From: Caballeronia turbans
GTDB lineage: Bacteria > Pseudomonadota > Gammaproteobacteria > Burkholderiales > Burkholderiaceae
Direction: 5' to 3'
DNA: 64,000 nt
Assembly (NCBI GenBank): GCA_001544655.2
Contig: FCOD02000029.1
Location: 17,106-81,105 of the forward strand
Made by a program: the position numbers and the translations under genes. The notes beneath the pieces are model-generated. The model worked only from the letters and a program-made list of their open reading frames with translations, was not told the origin of the DNA and searched no databases. Below, piece by piece: positions 56,915 through 64,000 of this stretch (its first letter is position 1; each line of letters opens with the position of its first letter).

Positions 56915-58335
56915 ACGCGCGCTGCCGCGGCTTCTTTTATGTACTCGAAGAAGCGCGCCGCGCGCCGGTCGCCCGCATACGCGGAGTTGATGCGCACCCA
57001 CGGACACGCTTCGCCATTCGGGCGGTAATAGCTGCCCGGCGCGAGCGTCACGCCAAGCTTCGCCGCTTCGTCGACGAGCACGGACGAATGGTCGATGCCC
57101 GGCACCTTTGCCCACACGAAATTGCCGCCGCTCGGTTCATCGAACACATCCCAGCCGTAGCTTTCGAGCGTTTGCACCGCGCTCGACAGCGAATCACGCA
57201 CGCGCTTGCGCAGCCGTTCCAGATACTTGCGATACGTGCCGCGTTCCAGCAGGCTCGCCGCGACGCTCTCCGCGAAACGCGTGCCGCCGAGACTCGTCAG
57301 CACCTTCACATCGACGAGATTCTTCACGAGCTCGCGATTCGCCGCGAGATAACCGATTCGCAGCGACGACGACAGTGTCTTCGACAATCCGCCCACGTAG
57401 ATCACGCGATCGAACTGATCGAGCGATGCGAGCCGTTGCGTCGGCACGGCCTGGAAGTCGGCGTAGATATCATCCTCGACGATCGTGAAGCCGTGCTGCG
57501 TCGCGAGCTGCAGCAGCCTGAATGCGACCTGCGGCGCGATATTCGTCGCGGTCGGATTCTGGAAGACCGTGTTGATGAAGAAGAGCTTCGGTTGATGCTG
57601 CTTGAGCAGTTCCTCCGCAACATCGATATCGGGACCATTCGCGAGCCGCGGCACGCCGACGAGACGCACGCCTTGCAGCTTGAGAAGCCCGAAGAGGTTG
57701 TAGTAACCCGGGTCTTCGACGAACACCGTATCGCCGGGCTTCAGCATGTAGCGCACGATCAGGTCGAGCGCCTGACTCGCACCGGTGGTGATCATCACGT
57801 TCGGCAGATCGGCGTCGATGCCGAGCGCGTTGATGCGCATCACGACTTGCTGGCGCAGGCTGGTGTCGCCGTGAGGGATCGCGTAGTCGATCACGCTCGG
57901 CACATCGATGCGTGACGCCTGACGGATCGCCTGCGTGAGACCGTCAACGTCGCGCCACGCCTCCGGAATGAAGCCGCTCGACAGCTTCAGCGACTCGCCG
58001 GGATAGTTGAACTGCTGAAGGATCTGGTTCGATTCTTCCTCGGCCAGGCGCGGATCGCAATTTCCGGCGTTGCTGTCGCGTTCGTCCACGTGATTCGCCA
58101 CATAGAAGCCGGAACCGTGCTTCGGCTGAATCAGCCCGCGGGACGCGAGCCGGTCGTACGCCTCGATCACCGGAAAGCGGCTGATGCGCTGTTCGGCGGC
58201 GAGCTGACGAATCGAGGGCAGCTTCGCGCCTGCGAGCACGCGGCGCGAACGGATCATCGCCTCGACCTGGTTGACGATCTGCTCGGTCAGCGGCACGCCG
58301 GTGCCGCCGTCGATGTGGAGCGGAAGTGCGTTCAT
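56911..58335 (-). CDS. MocR-family regulator (GntR helix-turn-helix fused to aminotransferase domain)
   Basis: The 474-residue protein has an N-terminal GntR winged helix (VEAMIRSRRVLAGAKLPSIRQLA, SRFPVIEAYDRLASRGLIQ) and a fold-type-I aminotransferase-like domain (TTGASQALDLIVRYML, NPTATNIAP, EDDIYADFQ, and the PLP lysine in YVGGLSKTLSSSLRIGY). MocR regulators sense PLP or amino compounds and usually bind direct repeats near their own start; a cluster of such repeats lies just upstream. The likely targets are itself and the divergent DUF2917 gene, or a gene elsewhere. Confidence 0.9.
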   Translation of the reverse strand: MNALPLHIDGGTGVPLTEQIVNQVEAMIRSRRVLAGAKLPSIRQLAAEQRISRFPVIEAYDRLASRGLIQPKHGSGFYVANHVDERDSNAGNCDPRLAEEESNQILQQFNYPGESLKLSSGFIPEAWRDVDGLTQAIRQASRIDVPSVIDYAIPHGDTSLRQQVVMRINALGIDADLPNVMITTGASQALDLIVRYMLKPGDTVFVEDPGYYNLFGLLKLQGVRLVGVPRLANGPDIDVAEELLKQHQPKLFFINTVFQNPTATNIAPQVAFRLLQLATQHGFTIVEDDIYADFQAVPTQRLASLDQFDRVIYVGGLSKTLSSSLRIGYLAANRELVKNLVDVKVLTSLGGTRFAESVAASLLERGTYRKYLERLRKRVRDSLSSAVQTLESYGWDVFDEPSGGNFVWAKVPGIDHSSVLVDEAAKLGVTLAPGSYYRPNGEACPWVRINSAYAGDRRAARFFEYIKEAAAARV

Positions 58336-58345
58336 GATGTTTCAA

Positions 58346-58550
58346 ACTGTTCAGTGATTCATAGTGAACACTTTGATTTCGCTGTTCACAGGTGTCGTCA
58401 GGACATTCGAACGCATCCGAAAAGCCGCGTCAAGACTGTCCGAGCGGCTAGGCGAACTGTTTTTCAAGTGTCAGATCGCCATGAACTGTTCGGCCAAAAT
58501 AGCTTAACAGTTCTGCTCCAACTGTTCATAAGTGTTCATTCAAGCTGTTC
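58346..58550. promoter_or_regulatory. Cluster of (A)CTGTTC repeats upstream of the MocR gene
   Basis: At least eight copies or near copies of ACTGTTC occur in about 205 bp: 58346, 58382, 58456 (ACTGTTT), 58485, 58521, 58532 (GTGTTC) and 58545 on the plus strand, and 58364-58370 and 58506-58512 inverted. This fills most of the 299-bp gap to the divergent DUF2917 gene. MocR proteins commonly bind such multiple half-sites; binding here is inferred. Confidence 0.68.
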
Positions 58551-58634
58551 GGAATCGGTCGAATAATAGGATCAACGGCTGCTTTGCGCATGCGAACGCG
58601 GCCTTCCAGTTACACGATCCGAAGGAGCAGCATC

Positions 58635-58958
58635 ATGCGTGAAATCCGGACATTCGAACTCGATCGGCGCGACGCGCCCACGCGCTGGGTGATCGATCGG
58701 CCTCAGACGTTGCGCGTCACGCGCGGGCAAGTCTGGCTGACCATCGAAGGCGCAGCCGATGACTACTGGCTCGACGCGGGCGCCTCCGTCGAACTCAAGC
58801 CGTACACGACGATCTGGGTCAGCGCGACGGAGGACGCCAGTTGGTTCTCGATGGCCTCCGGCTCGACGCGCGGCAGCGCGCGCAGGCTGGCCGATATCGC
58901 GCGCGCGTGGTTTGCGCGCCGTCCGATGCCGGCGAAACTGGCGACCTTGAAGGCGTAG
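58635..58958 (+). CDS. DUF2917 domain protein
   Basis: The 107-residue protein matches the DUF2917 pattern: MREIRTFELDRRDAPTRW, then LRVTRGQVWLTIEGAADDYWLDAGASVEL, a small cupin-like beta fold of unknown role. AAGGAG lies 8 bp before the ATG at 58635; the longer frame from 58584 lacks a ribosome site. It is divergent from the MocR gene and converges on acnA. Confidence 0.82.
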   Translation: MREIRTFELDRRDAPTRWVIDRPQTLRVTRGQVWLTIEGAADDYWLDAGASVELKPYTTIWVSATEDASWFSMASGSTRGSARRLADIARAWFARRPMPAKLATLKA

Positions 58959-58961
58959 GCG

Positions 58962-58987
58962 AAAAAAAACCCGGCCGTGGCCGGGTT
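58962..58987 (-). terminator. Terminator of acnA
   Basis: On the minus strand a perfect 9-bp stem AACCCGGCC / GGCCGGGTT with a 2-base centre is followed by a run of T (58969-58962). It lies about 50 bp after the acnA stop and close behind the DUF2917 stop. Confidence 0.85.
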
Positions 58988-59037
58988 CAATGTTCCCGCG
59001 CTCTTTCGAGCGCGGTCACCTGCAAAACAGGCTTGAC

Positions 59038-61755
59038 TTACGCCGCCAGCAGCGAGCGCAGCACGAACGGCAGAATCCCGCCGTGCTTGTAGTAGTCGAC
59101 TTCGATCGGCGTGTCGATGCGCAGCAGCACCTGCACGCGATCTTCCTTGCCGTCCTTGCGATGGATCACCAGCGTGACTTCCTGCTGCGGCTTGAAGTCA
59201 TCGCCGAGACCTTCGATGTCGTACGTCTCTTCGCCGGTGATGTTCAGTGACTGGACGCTGTCCGAGCCCTTGAATTGCAGCGGCAAGACGCCCATGCCGA
59301 CGAGGTTCGAGCGGTGGATACGCTCGAAGCTGCGCGCGACCACGGCCTTCACGCCGAGCAGTTGCGTGCCCTTCGCCGCCCAGTCGCGCGACGAACCCGT
59401 GCCGTACTCTTCGCCGGCGAAGATGACGGTCTGCGTGCCGGCGTCGATGTACTTCATCGCCGCGTCGTAGATCGACAACTGTTCGCCGCTCGGCTGGTGA
59501 ATCGTCAGGCCGCCTTCGATGCGGGTGCCGTCGGCCTTCGCCGGGATCATCAGATTCTTGATGCGCACGTTCGCGAAGGTGCCGCGCATCATCACGTCGT
59601 GGTTGCCGCGACGCGACCCGTAGCTGTTGAAGTCGGCCTTCTGCACGCCGTTTGCCTTCAGCCACACGCCCGCCGGCGACGTTTCCTTGATCGAACCGGC
59701 CGGGCTGATGTGGTCGGTCGTCACTGAATCGCCGAAGATGCCGAGCGCGCGCGCGCCCTTCACAGCGGGGATCGAATCGGCCGGCTTCATCGAAAAGTCG
59801 CTGCCGAAGAACGGCGGCTCGGCGATGTACGTCGACTTCGGCCAGTCATACACCTGACCGCTTTCGCCCGCGATCTTGCTCCACAGGTCGCCTTCCTTCG
59901 TGAGCTGCGAATAGTTCTCGCGGAACGCCTTCGCATCCAGCGCGAACTTGAGCAGCGCGTGGACTTCGTCGCTCGTCGGCCAGATATCGCCGAGATAGAT
60001 GTCGCGGCCGTTCGTGCCCTGGCCGACAGGCTCGGTCATCAGATCGCGCGTGATGTTGCCCGCGATGGCGTAGGCCACGACGAGCGGCGGCGAAGCCAGG
60101 AAGTTCGCGCGGATGTTCGGGTGAATGCGCGCTTCGAAGTTGCGGTTGCCGGACAGCACCGCTGCCGCGATGACGTCGTTCTTCGTGATTGCGTCGTTCA
60201 GTTCCGGCGTCAGATCGCCCGCGTTGCCGATACAGGTCGTGCATCCGTAAGCGGCGAGCGTGAAGCCGAGCTTGTCGAGATAGGGCATGAGACCCGTCTT
60301 CGTCAGATACTCGGTGACGATGCGCGACCCCGGCGCGAGCGACGTCTTGATGTGCGGCGCGACGGTCAGACCCGCTTCGACGGCCTTCTTCGCGAGCAAG
60401 CCGGCGGCGAGCAGCACGCTCGGGTTCGACGTGTTCGTGCACGACGTGATCGCGGCGATCAGCACATCGCCGTTCTTCAGGTTCACGCCGTCGGTCGTCC
60501 TGTATTGCACGTTCAGGTCGGCGGCCTTCTTGTTGAAGCCGTTTTCGCCGACCGGCTTCGAAAAGAGATCGACGAACGTGCTCTTCACGTTGCCGATTTC
60601 GATGCGGTCCTGCGGACGCTTTGGGCCTGCGAGCGACGGCGCGACCGTGCCGAGATCGAGCGTGAGCGTCTTGGTGTAGTCGATGTCGCCGGCCTTCGGC
60701 ACGCCCCACAGCTTCTGCGCCTTGAAGTATCGCTCGAACGCGGCGATTTCCTCGTCGGTGCGGCCCGTGCCCTTGAAGTATTCGATGGTCTTTTCGTCGA
60801 CCGGGAAGAAGCCCATCGTCGCGCCGTACTCGGGCGCCATGTTGCCGATGGTCGCGCGGTCCGGCACGCCGATCGAGGCCGTGCCTTCGCCGAAGAACTC
60901 GACGAACTTGCCGACGACCTTCTCCTTGCGCAGCATTTCAGTGATGGTCAGCACGAGGTCGGTCGCCGTGCAGCCTTCGCGCAGCTTGCCCTTCAGCTCG
61001 ACGCCGACGACGTCCGGCGTCAGGAAGTACACAGGCTGGCCGAGCATGCCCGCCTCCGCTTCGATGCCGCCCACGCCCCAGCCGACCACGCCGATGCCGT
61101 TGATCATCGTGGTGTGGCTGTCCGTGCCGACGAGCGTGTCCGGGTAGTAGACGGTGTCGTTGCCCTCGGTCTTCTTGTGCACGCCGCGCGCAAGATATTC
61201 GAGGTTCACCTGGTGCACGATGCCGATTCCCGGCGGCACGACCTTGAACGTGTCGAACGCCTGCATGCCCCACTTCATGAACTGGTAGCGCTCGTTGTTG
61301 CGCTGAAATTCCAGCTTCATGTTCAGGTCGAGCGCGTTCGGCTCGCGGAAATGATCGATCTGCACCGAGTGATCGACGACGAGATCCACCGGCACGAGCG
61401 GCTCGATTGCCTTCGGGTCCTTGCCGGCGCGCTTGGCGACGCCACGCATCGCGGCGATGTCGGCGAGCAGCGGCACACCGGTGAAGTCCTGCAGCACGAC
61501 GCGCGCGACGACGAACGGGATTTCATCGACACGAGCGGCATTTGGCTTCCAGCTCGCCAGTTGCTCGATGTGCTCTTCGGAGATCTTCTTGCCGTCGTAG
61601 TTGCGCAGGACCGATTCGAGCACCAGCCGGATCGAGACCGGCAGGCGCTCGATCTTGACCTTCAGCGCGTCGCCGAGTTGCGGCAGCGAGTAGAGCTTGC
61701 CTTTGCCGGAGCCGCTGTCGAATTCCTTGAGCGTGTTGTGAAGATTGTGGGCCAT
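59038..61755 (-). CDS. acnA: Aconitate hydratase A
   Basis: The 905-residue enzyme is full length for AcnA/IRP-type aconitase. It has [31 protein letters not shown], the iron-sulfur cysteines in [13 protein letters not shown] and [13 protein letters not shown], and the swivelling domain with [16 protein letters not shown]. It isomerises citrate and, in this operon, probably also hydrates 2-methyl-cis-aconitate. It follows prpD by 44 bp on the same strand; AcnD and PrpF, used in other organisms, are not seen. Confidence 0.94.
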   Translation of the reverse strand: MAHNLHNTLKEFDSGSGKGKLYSLPQLGDALKVKIERLPVSIRLVLESVLRNYDGKKISEEHIEQLASWKPNAARVDEIPFVVARVVLQDFTGVPLLADIAAMRGVAKRAGKDPKAIEPLVPVDLVVDHSVQIDHFREPNALDLNMKLEFQRNNERYQFMKWGMQAFDTFKVVPPGIGIVHQVNLEYLARGVHKKTEGNDTVYYPDTLVGTDSHTTMINGIGVVGWGVGGIEAEAGMLGQPVYFLTPDVVGVELKGKLREGCTATDLVLTITEMLRKEKVVGKFVEFFGEGTASIGVPDRATIGNMAPEYGATMGFFPVDEKTIEYFKGTGRTDEEIAAFERYFKAQKLWGVPKAGDIDYTKTLTLDLGTVAPSLAGPKRPQDRIEIGNVKSTFVDLFSKPVGENGFNKKAADLNVQYRTTDGVNLKNGDVLIAAITSCTNTSNPSVLLAAGLLAKKAVEAGLTVAPHIKTSLAPGSRIVTEYLTKTGLMPYLDKLGFTLAAYGCTTCIGNAGDLTPELNDAITKNDVIAAAVLSGNRNFEARIHPNIRANFLASPPLVVAYAIAGNITRDLMTEPVGQGTNGRDIYLGDIWPTSDEVHALLKFALDAKAFRENYSQLTKEGDLWSKIAGESGQVYDWPKSTYIAEPPFFGSDFSMKPADSIPAVKGARALGIFGDSVTTDHISPAGSIKETSPAGVWLKANGVQKADFNSYGSRRGNHDVMMRGTFANVRIKNLMIPAKADGTRIEGGLTIHQPSGEQLSIYDAAMKYIDAGTQTVIFAGEEYGTGSSRDWAAKGTQLLGVKAVVARSFERIHRSNLVGMGVLPLQFKGSDSVQSLNITGEETYDIEGLGDDFKPQQEVTLVIHRKDGKEDRVQVLLRIDTPIEVDYYKHGGILPFVLRSLLAA

Positions 61756-61799
61756 GGTTATTTTCCTTGGACTAAGACGAGGAAATTGCTTCTCTAAGG

Positions 61800-63251
61800 C
61801 TAAATCACGTACAGATCGACATATTCATTGACCGGCATCGCTTCGAGCCTTGCCTGATCGAGCGATACCGCGAGTATCGCCTGCTGCTGCTTTTGCGGAA
61901 ACCGACGCGCGAGATTGGTCCTGAATTTCTCGACGAGCAGCGCAATGCCATCCGCGCGACGGCGCTTGTGACCGATCGGATATTCGACCGCGATTTCATC
62001 GAGCTTTGTGCCGTCGTTGAATTCGACGGTCAGCGCATTCGCGATCGAACGCTTGTCCGGGTCGTGATAATCCTTCGTGTACTGCGTGTCTTCCACGCAT
62101 TCCATCTTCGCGCGCAGTGTGTCGATGCGCGGGTCCTGCGCGATCGAATCTTCGTAATCGGCGGCGGTGAGCCGGCCGTAAATCAGCGGCACGGCGACCA
62201 TGTACTGAATACAGTGATCGCGGTCCGCGGGGTTGTTCAGCGGCCCTTTTTTGTCGATGATGCGAATCGCCGCTTCGTGCGTGCGAATCGTGATCTTGCT
62301 GATGTCATCGACGGACCTGCCGGCTTCCTTCAGCTTGCCGTGCAAGATCATCGCGGCTTCGACGGCCGTTTGCGAATGGAACTCGGCAGGGAAGGAAATC
62401 TTGAAGAGCACGTTCTCCATCACGTAAGAACCATACGGACGCTGGAACCTGAACGCGTTGCCCTTGAAGAGCACATCGTAAAAGCCCCATGTCTTAGCGG
62501 TCAAAACGGATGGATAGCCCATCTCGCCGGTCTTCGCGATCAGCGCGAGACGCACGGCGCGCGACGTGGCGTCGCCCGCGGCCCACGATTTGCGCGAGCC
62601 GGTGTTCGGCGCATGACGATACGTGCGCAGCGGATGACCGTCGACGAAGGCAAGCGAAACCGCATTGATCAGTTCATCGCGCGTGAGGCCGATCATCTGC
62701 CCGACGACGGCCGTCGATGCGAGCTTGACGAGCAGCACGTGATCGAGCCCGACCTTGTTGAACGAGTTCTCGAGCGCGATGCAGCCTTGAATTTCGTGCG
62801 CCTTGATCATCGCGATCAGGACGTCTTTCATGTCGAGCGGCTTCTTGCCCGATGCGATCGCATTACGTGAAAGCCAGTCGGCCGTTGCAAGAATGCCGCC
62901 GAGGTTATCCGACGGATGGCCCCACTCGGCGGCGAGCCACGTGTCGTTGAAGTCGAGCCAGCGGATCATTGCGCCGATATTGAACGCGGCCTGTACCGGG
63001 TCGAGCTGAAACTGGGTGCCTGGCACCCTCGCGCCGTTGGGGACGATCGTGCCGGGCACGATCGGTCCCATCAGCTTGGTGCAGGCGGGGTAGGAGAGGG
63101 CCTCGAGTCCGCAGCCGAGCGTGTCGATCAGGCAGTTGCGCGCCGTTTCGAACGCAAGCGTGCTGTCGACGCTGTAATCGAGCACGTAGTCGACTATGTC
63201 GACCAGTACCTTGTCCGGATCGGGCCGGACATTGGAGATCGGTGCGGACAT
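61800..63251 (-). CDS. prpD: 2-methylcitrate dehydratase
   Basis: The 483-residue protein is a full-length MmgE/PrpD-family enzyme: [69 protein letters not shown], and [16 protein letters not shown]. It dehydrates 2-methylcitrate in the propionate-degrading methylcitrate cycle. It lies between a small secreted-protein gene and acnA, all on the minus strand with the end of prpC upstream. Confidence 0.93.
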   Translation of the reverse strand: MSAPISNVRPDPDKVLVDIVDYVLDYSVDSTLAFETARNCLIDTLGCGLEALSYPACTKLMGPIVPGTIVPNGARVPGTQFQLDPVQAAFNIGAMIRWLDFNDTWLAAEWGHPSDNLGGILATADWLSRNAIASGKKPLDMKDVLIAMIKAHEIQGCIALENSFNKVGLDHVLLVKLASTAVVGQMIGLTRDELINAVSLAFVDGHPLRTYRHAPNTGSRKSWAAGDATSRAVRLALIAKTGEMGYPSVLTAKTWGFYDVLFKGNAFRFQRPYGSYVMENVLFKISFPAEFHSQTAVEAAMILHGKLKEAGRSVDDISKITIRTHEAAIRIIDKKGPLNNPADRDHCIQYMVAVPLIYGRLTAADYEDSIAQDPRIDTLRAKMECVEDTQYTKDYHDPDKRSIANALTVEFNDGTKLDEIAVEYPIGHKRRRADGIALLVEKFRTNLARRFPQKQQQAILAVSLDQARLEAMPVNEYVDLYVI

Positions 63252-63283
63252 CGAGTGATTCCTGATGTAAGTGCTGAACTAAC

Positions 63284-63790
63284 TTACTCCGCGTTCTTGA
63301 TCAGCGCGTTCGACTGCGTCGGAGCCGGGCCGCCCGCAGCCATTTCGGGCGTCATGCACTCGTCGGCGAGGCGCGACGAGTCCTTATCCGAGAACAGCAT
63401 CGCTTTCGACGGGATCACGACGAGGTCCATGCCCGATGCCGAATCGTGGAAACGATCCGCGCCGGTCGTCGTATCCTGGCGCGGCAGACGGTAGTCCTTC
63501 TTGGCCCAGTTCACGGTGACGATGGCGTCACGCTTCATGTCGCCTTTCAGATAGAAAGCGTTACCGTCCTTGCACGACCATTTCACTGCACCTTCGGGGA
63601 TCGGATCAATCTTGGCCGCCGCGGCCGCTTCGGCCTTGGGGCTGCGCTTGATCAGGCGGCGAGCCGGAGCGGGGCGCTTGGCCTTGGCCGCGCTCGATTC
63701 GGTCGACGTCGCAGCGAAGGCGTCGGCGCTGACGAAGACGCTCGTCGTTGCCAGCGTGCCGGCGATTGCAGCGATCAGAAGTTTATTCAT
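63284..63790 (-). CDS. Secreted protein with MliC-like domain
   Basis: The 168-residue protein has a signal peptide cut near AFA-ATS (residue 26), an Ala/Lys/Arg-rich linker (about 30-65) and a C-terminal beta domain: VKWSCKDGNAFYLKGDM, VNWAKKDYRLPRQD, ASGMDLVVIPSKAMLFSD and a late cysteine in LADEC. The two cysteines and the strand pattern resemble MliC lysozyme inhibitors. That resemblance is moderate. It sits between prpC and prpD, an unexpected place for an envelope protein, but the gaps are short (32 and 90 bp). Confidence 0.7.
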   Translation of the reverse strand: MNKLLIAAIAGTLATTSVFVSADAFAATSTESSAAKAKRPAPARRLIKRSPKAEAAAAAKIDPIPEGAVKWSCKDGNAFYLKGDMKRDAIVTVNWAKKDYRLPRQDTTTGADRFHDSASGMDLVVIPSKAMLFSDKDSSRLADECMTPEMAAGGPAPTQSNALIKNAE

Positions 63791-63880
63791 CGAAAAAAAC
63801 CTTTCAAAAACATTGGGGTTGAATGGCGGTTTGCCGCGCGGCGTGGATTTCTTCCTCGTAAAATCCGATCGCGCAGCCCG

Positions 63881-64000
63881 CTATTTTCGCTTATTTATCG
63901 CGACGAACTTCAAATTCTCCGGACCGGTGTAATTCGCGCTCGGCCGAATGATCTTGTTGTCGATGCGTTGCTCGATGATGTGCGCGCTCCAGCCTGAAGT
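63881..64000 (-). CDS. prpC: 2-methylcitrate synthase, C-terminal fragment at window edge
   Basis: The last 39 codons are visible on the minus strand; the rest lies beyond the window. The sequence [20 protein letters not shown] followed by [10 protein letters not shown] is typical of the C-terminus of PrpC, which condenses propionyl-CoA with oxaloacetate. The stop is at 63881-63883. It leads the MliC-like, prpD, acnA series. Confidence 0.85.
   Translation of the reverse strand, partial: TSGWSAHIIEQRIDNKIIRPSANYTGPENLKFVAINKRK

Noticed and set aside
59959-61797. 612-residue plus-strand open frame opposite acnA
   Set aside because: Shadow of acnA, with no recognisable motifs; acnA itself is complete and well conserved.

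Overview
The window is high-GC proteobacterial DNA with dense operons. The porin, the split carnitine cluster, the methylcitrate genes and the general codon style point to Burkholderiaceae, most likely the Paraburkholderia/Caballeronia group; this is inferred from protein resemblance, not from a marker gene. No rRNA, tRNA or CRISPR array was seen, and no transposase or integrase.

Layout. 0.1-9.9 kb: a porin, then a carnitine-catabolism region made of a CdhR-like regulator, an unusual acetoacetyl-CoA-synthetase/carrier/thioesterase fusion, a CaiX-like binding protein, and the beta-keto acid cleavage enzyme, carnitine dehydrogenase and betainyl-CoA thioesterase (cdhC-cdhA-cdhB). 9.9-12.2 kb: a copper ATPase with a textbook CueR-type promoter. 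12.5-18.4 kb: a DUF1254 lipoprotein, a large DUF748/AsmA-like protein and a DUF29 protein. 18.4-27.6 kb: a DHA2 exporter, an amino-acid binding protein with an aminotransferase and a divergent LysR regulator, a Liv-type binding protein, and a MarR-SDR-thiolase unit with two matching palindromic operators. 27.7-34.5 kb: a LacI-controlled sugar ABC transporter with a TIM-barrel isomerase and a Gfo/Idh/MocA dehydrogenase. 34.5-38.3 kb: a decayed DUF1493/STM2901 pair, 6-phosphogluconate dehydrogenase, a GIY-YIG-like protein and a ketopantoate reductase family protein. 38.3-39.8 kb: an AT-richer island with two unrecognised proteins built from three copies of one domain. 39.8-45.8 kb: a thioredoxin and a GntR-controlled L-threonate/D-erythronate operon. 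46.1-49.0 kb: a DedA-rhodanese fusion coupled to a cyclic-nucleotide-domain/thioredoxin-reductase-like protein. 49.7-53.9 kb: a two-component system divergent from a cytochrome b/molybdopterin oxidoreductase operon. 54.1-59.0 kb: an aldehyde dehydrogenase, a DUF1932 dehydrogenase, a MocR regulator with a cluster of ACTGTTC repeats, and a DUF2917 protein. 59.0-64.0 kb: minus-strand methylcitrate/aconitase genes (prpC end, an MliC-like secreted protein, prpD, acnA).

A repeat family of about 625 bp with long inverted arms occurs complete twice (6.87-7.50 and 49.03-49.66 kb) and once as a half copy (43.80-44.03 kb). Two of the three copies sit inside operons. The regions most worth following up are the synthetase fusion, the three-copy domain pair, the repeat family and the redox operons.
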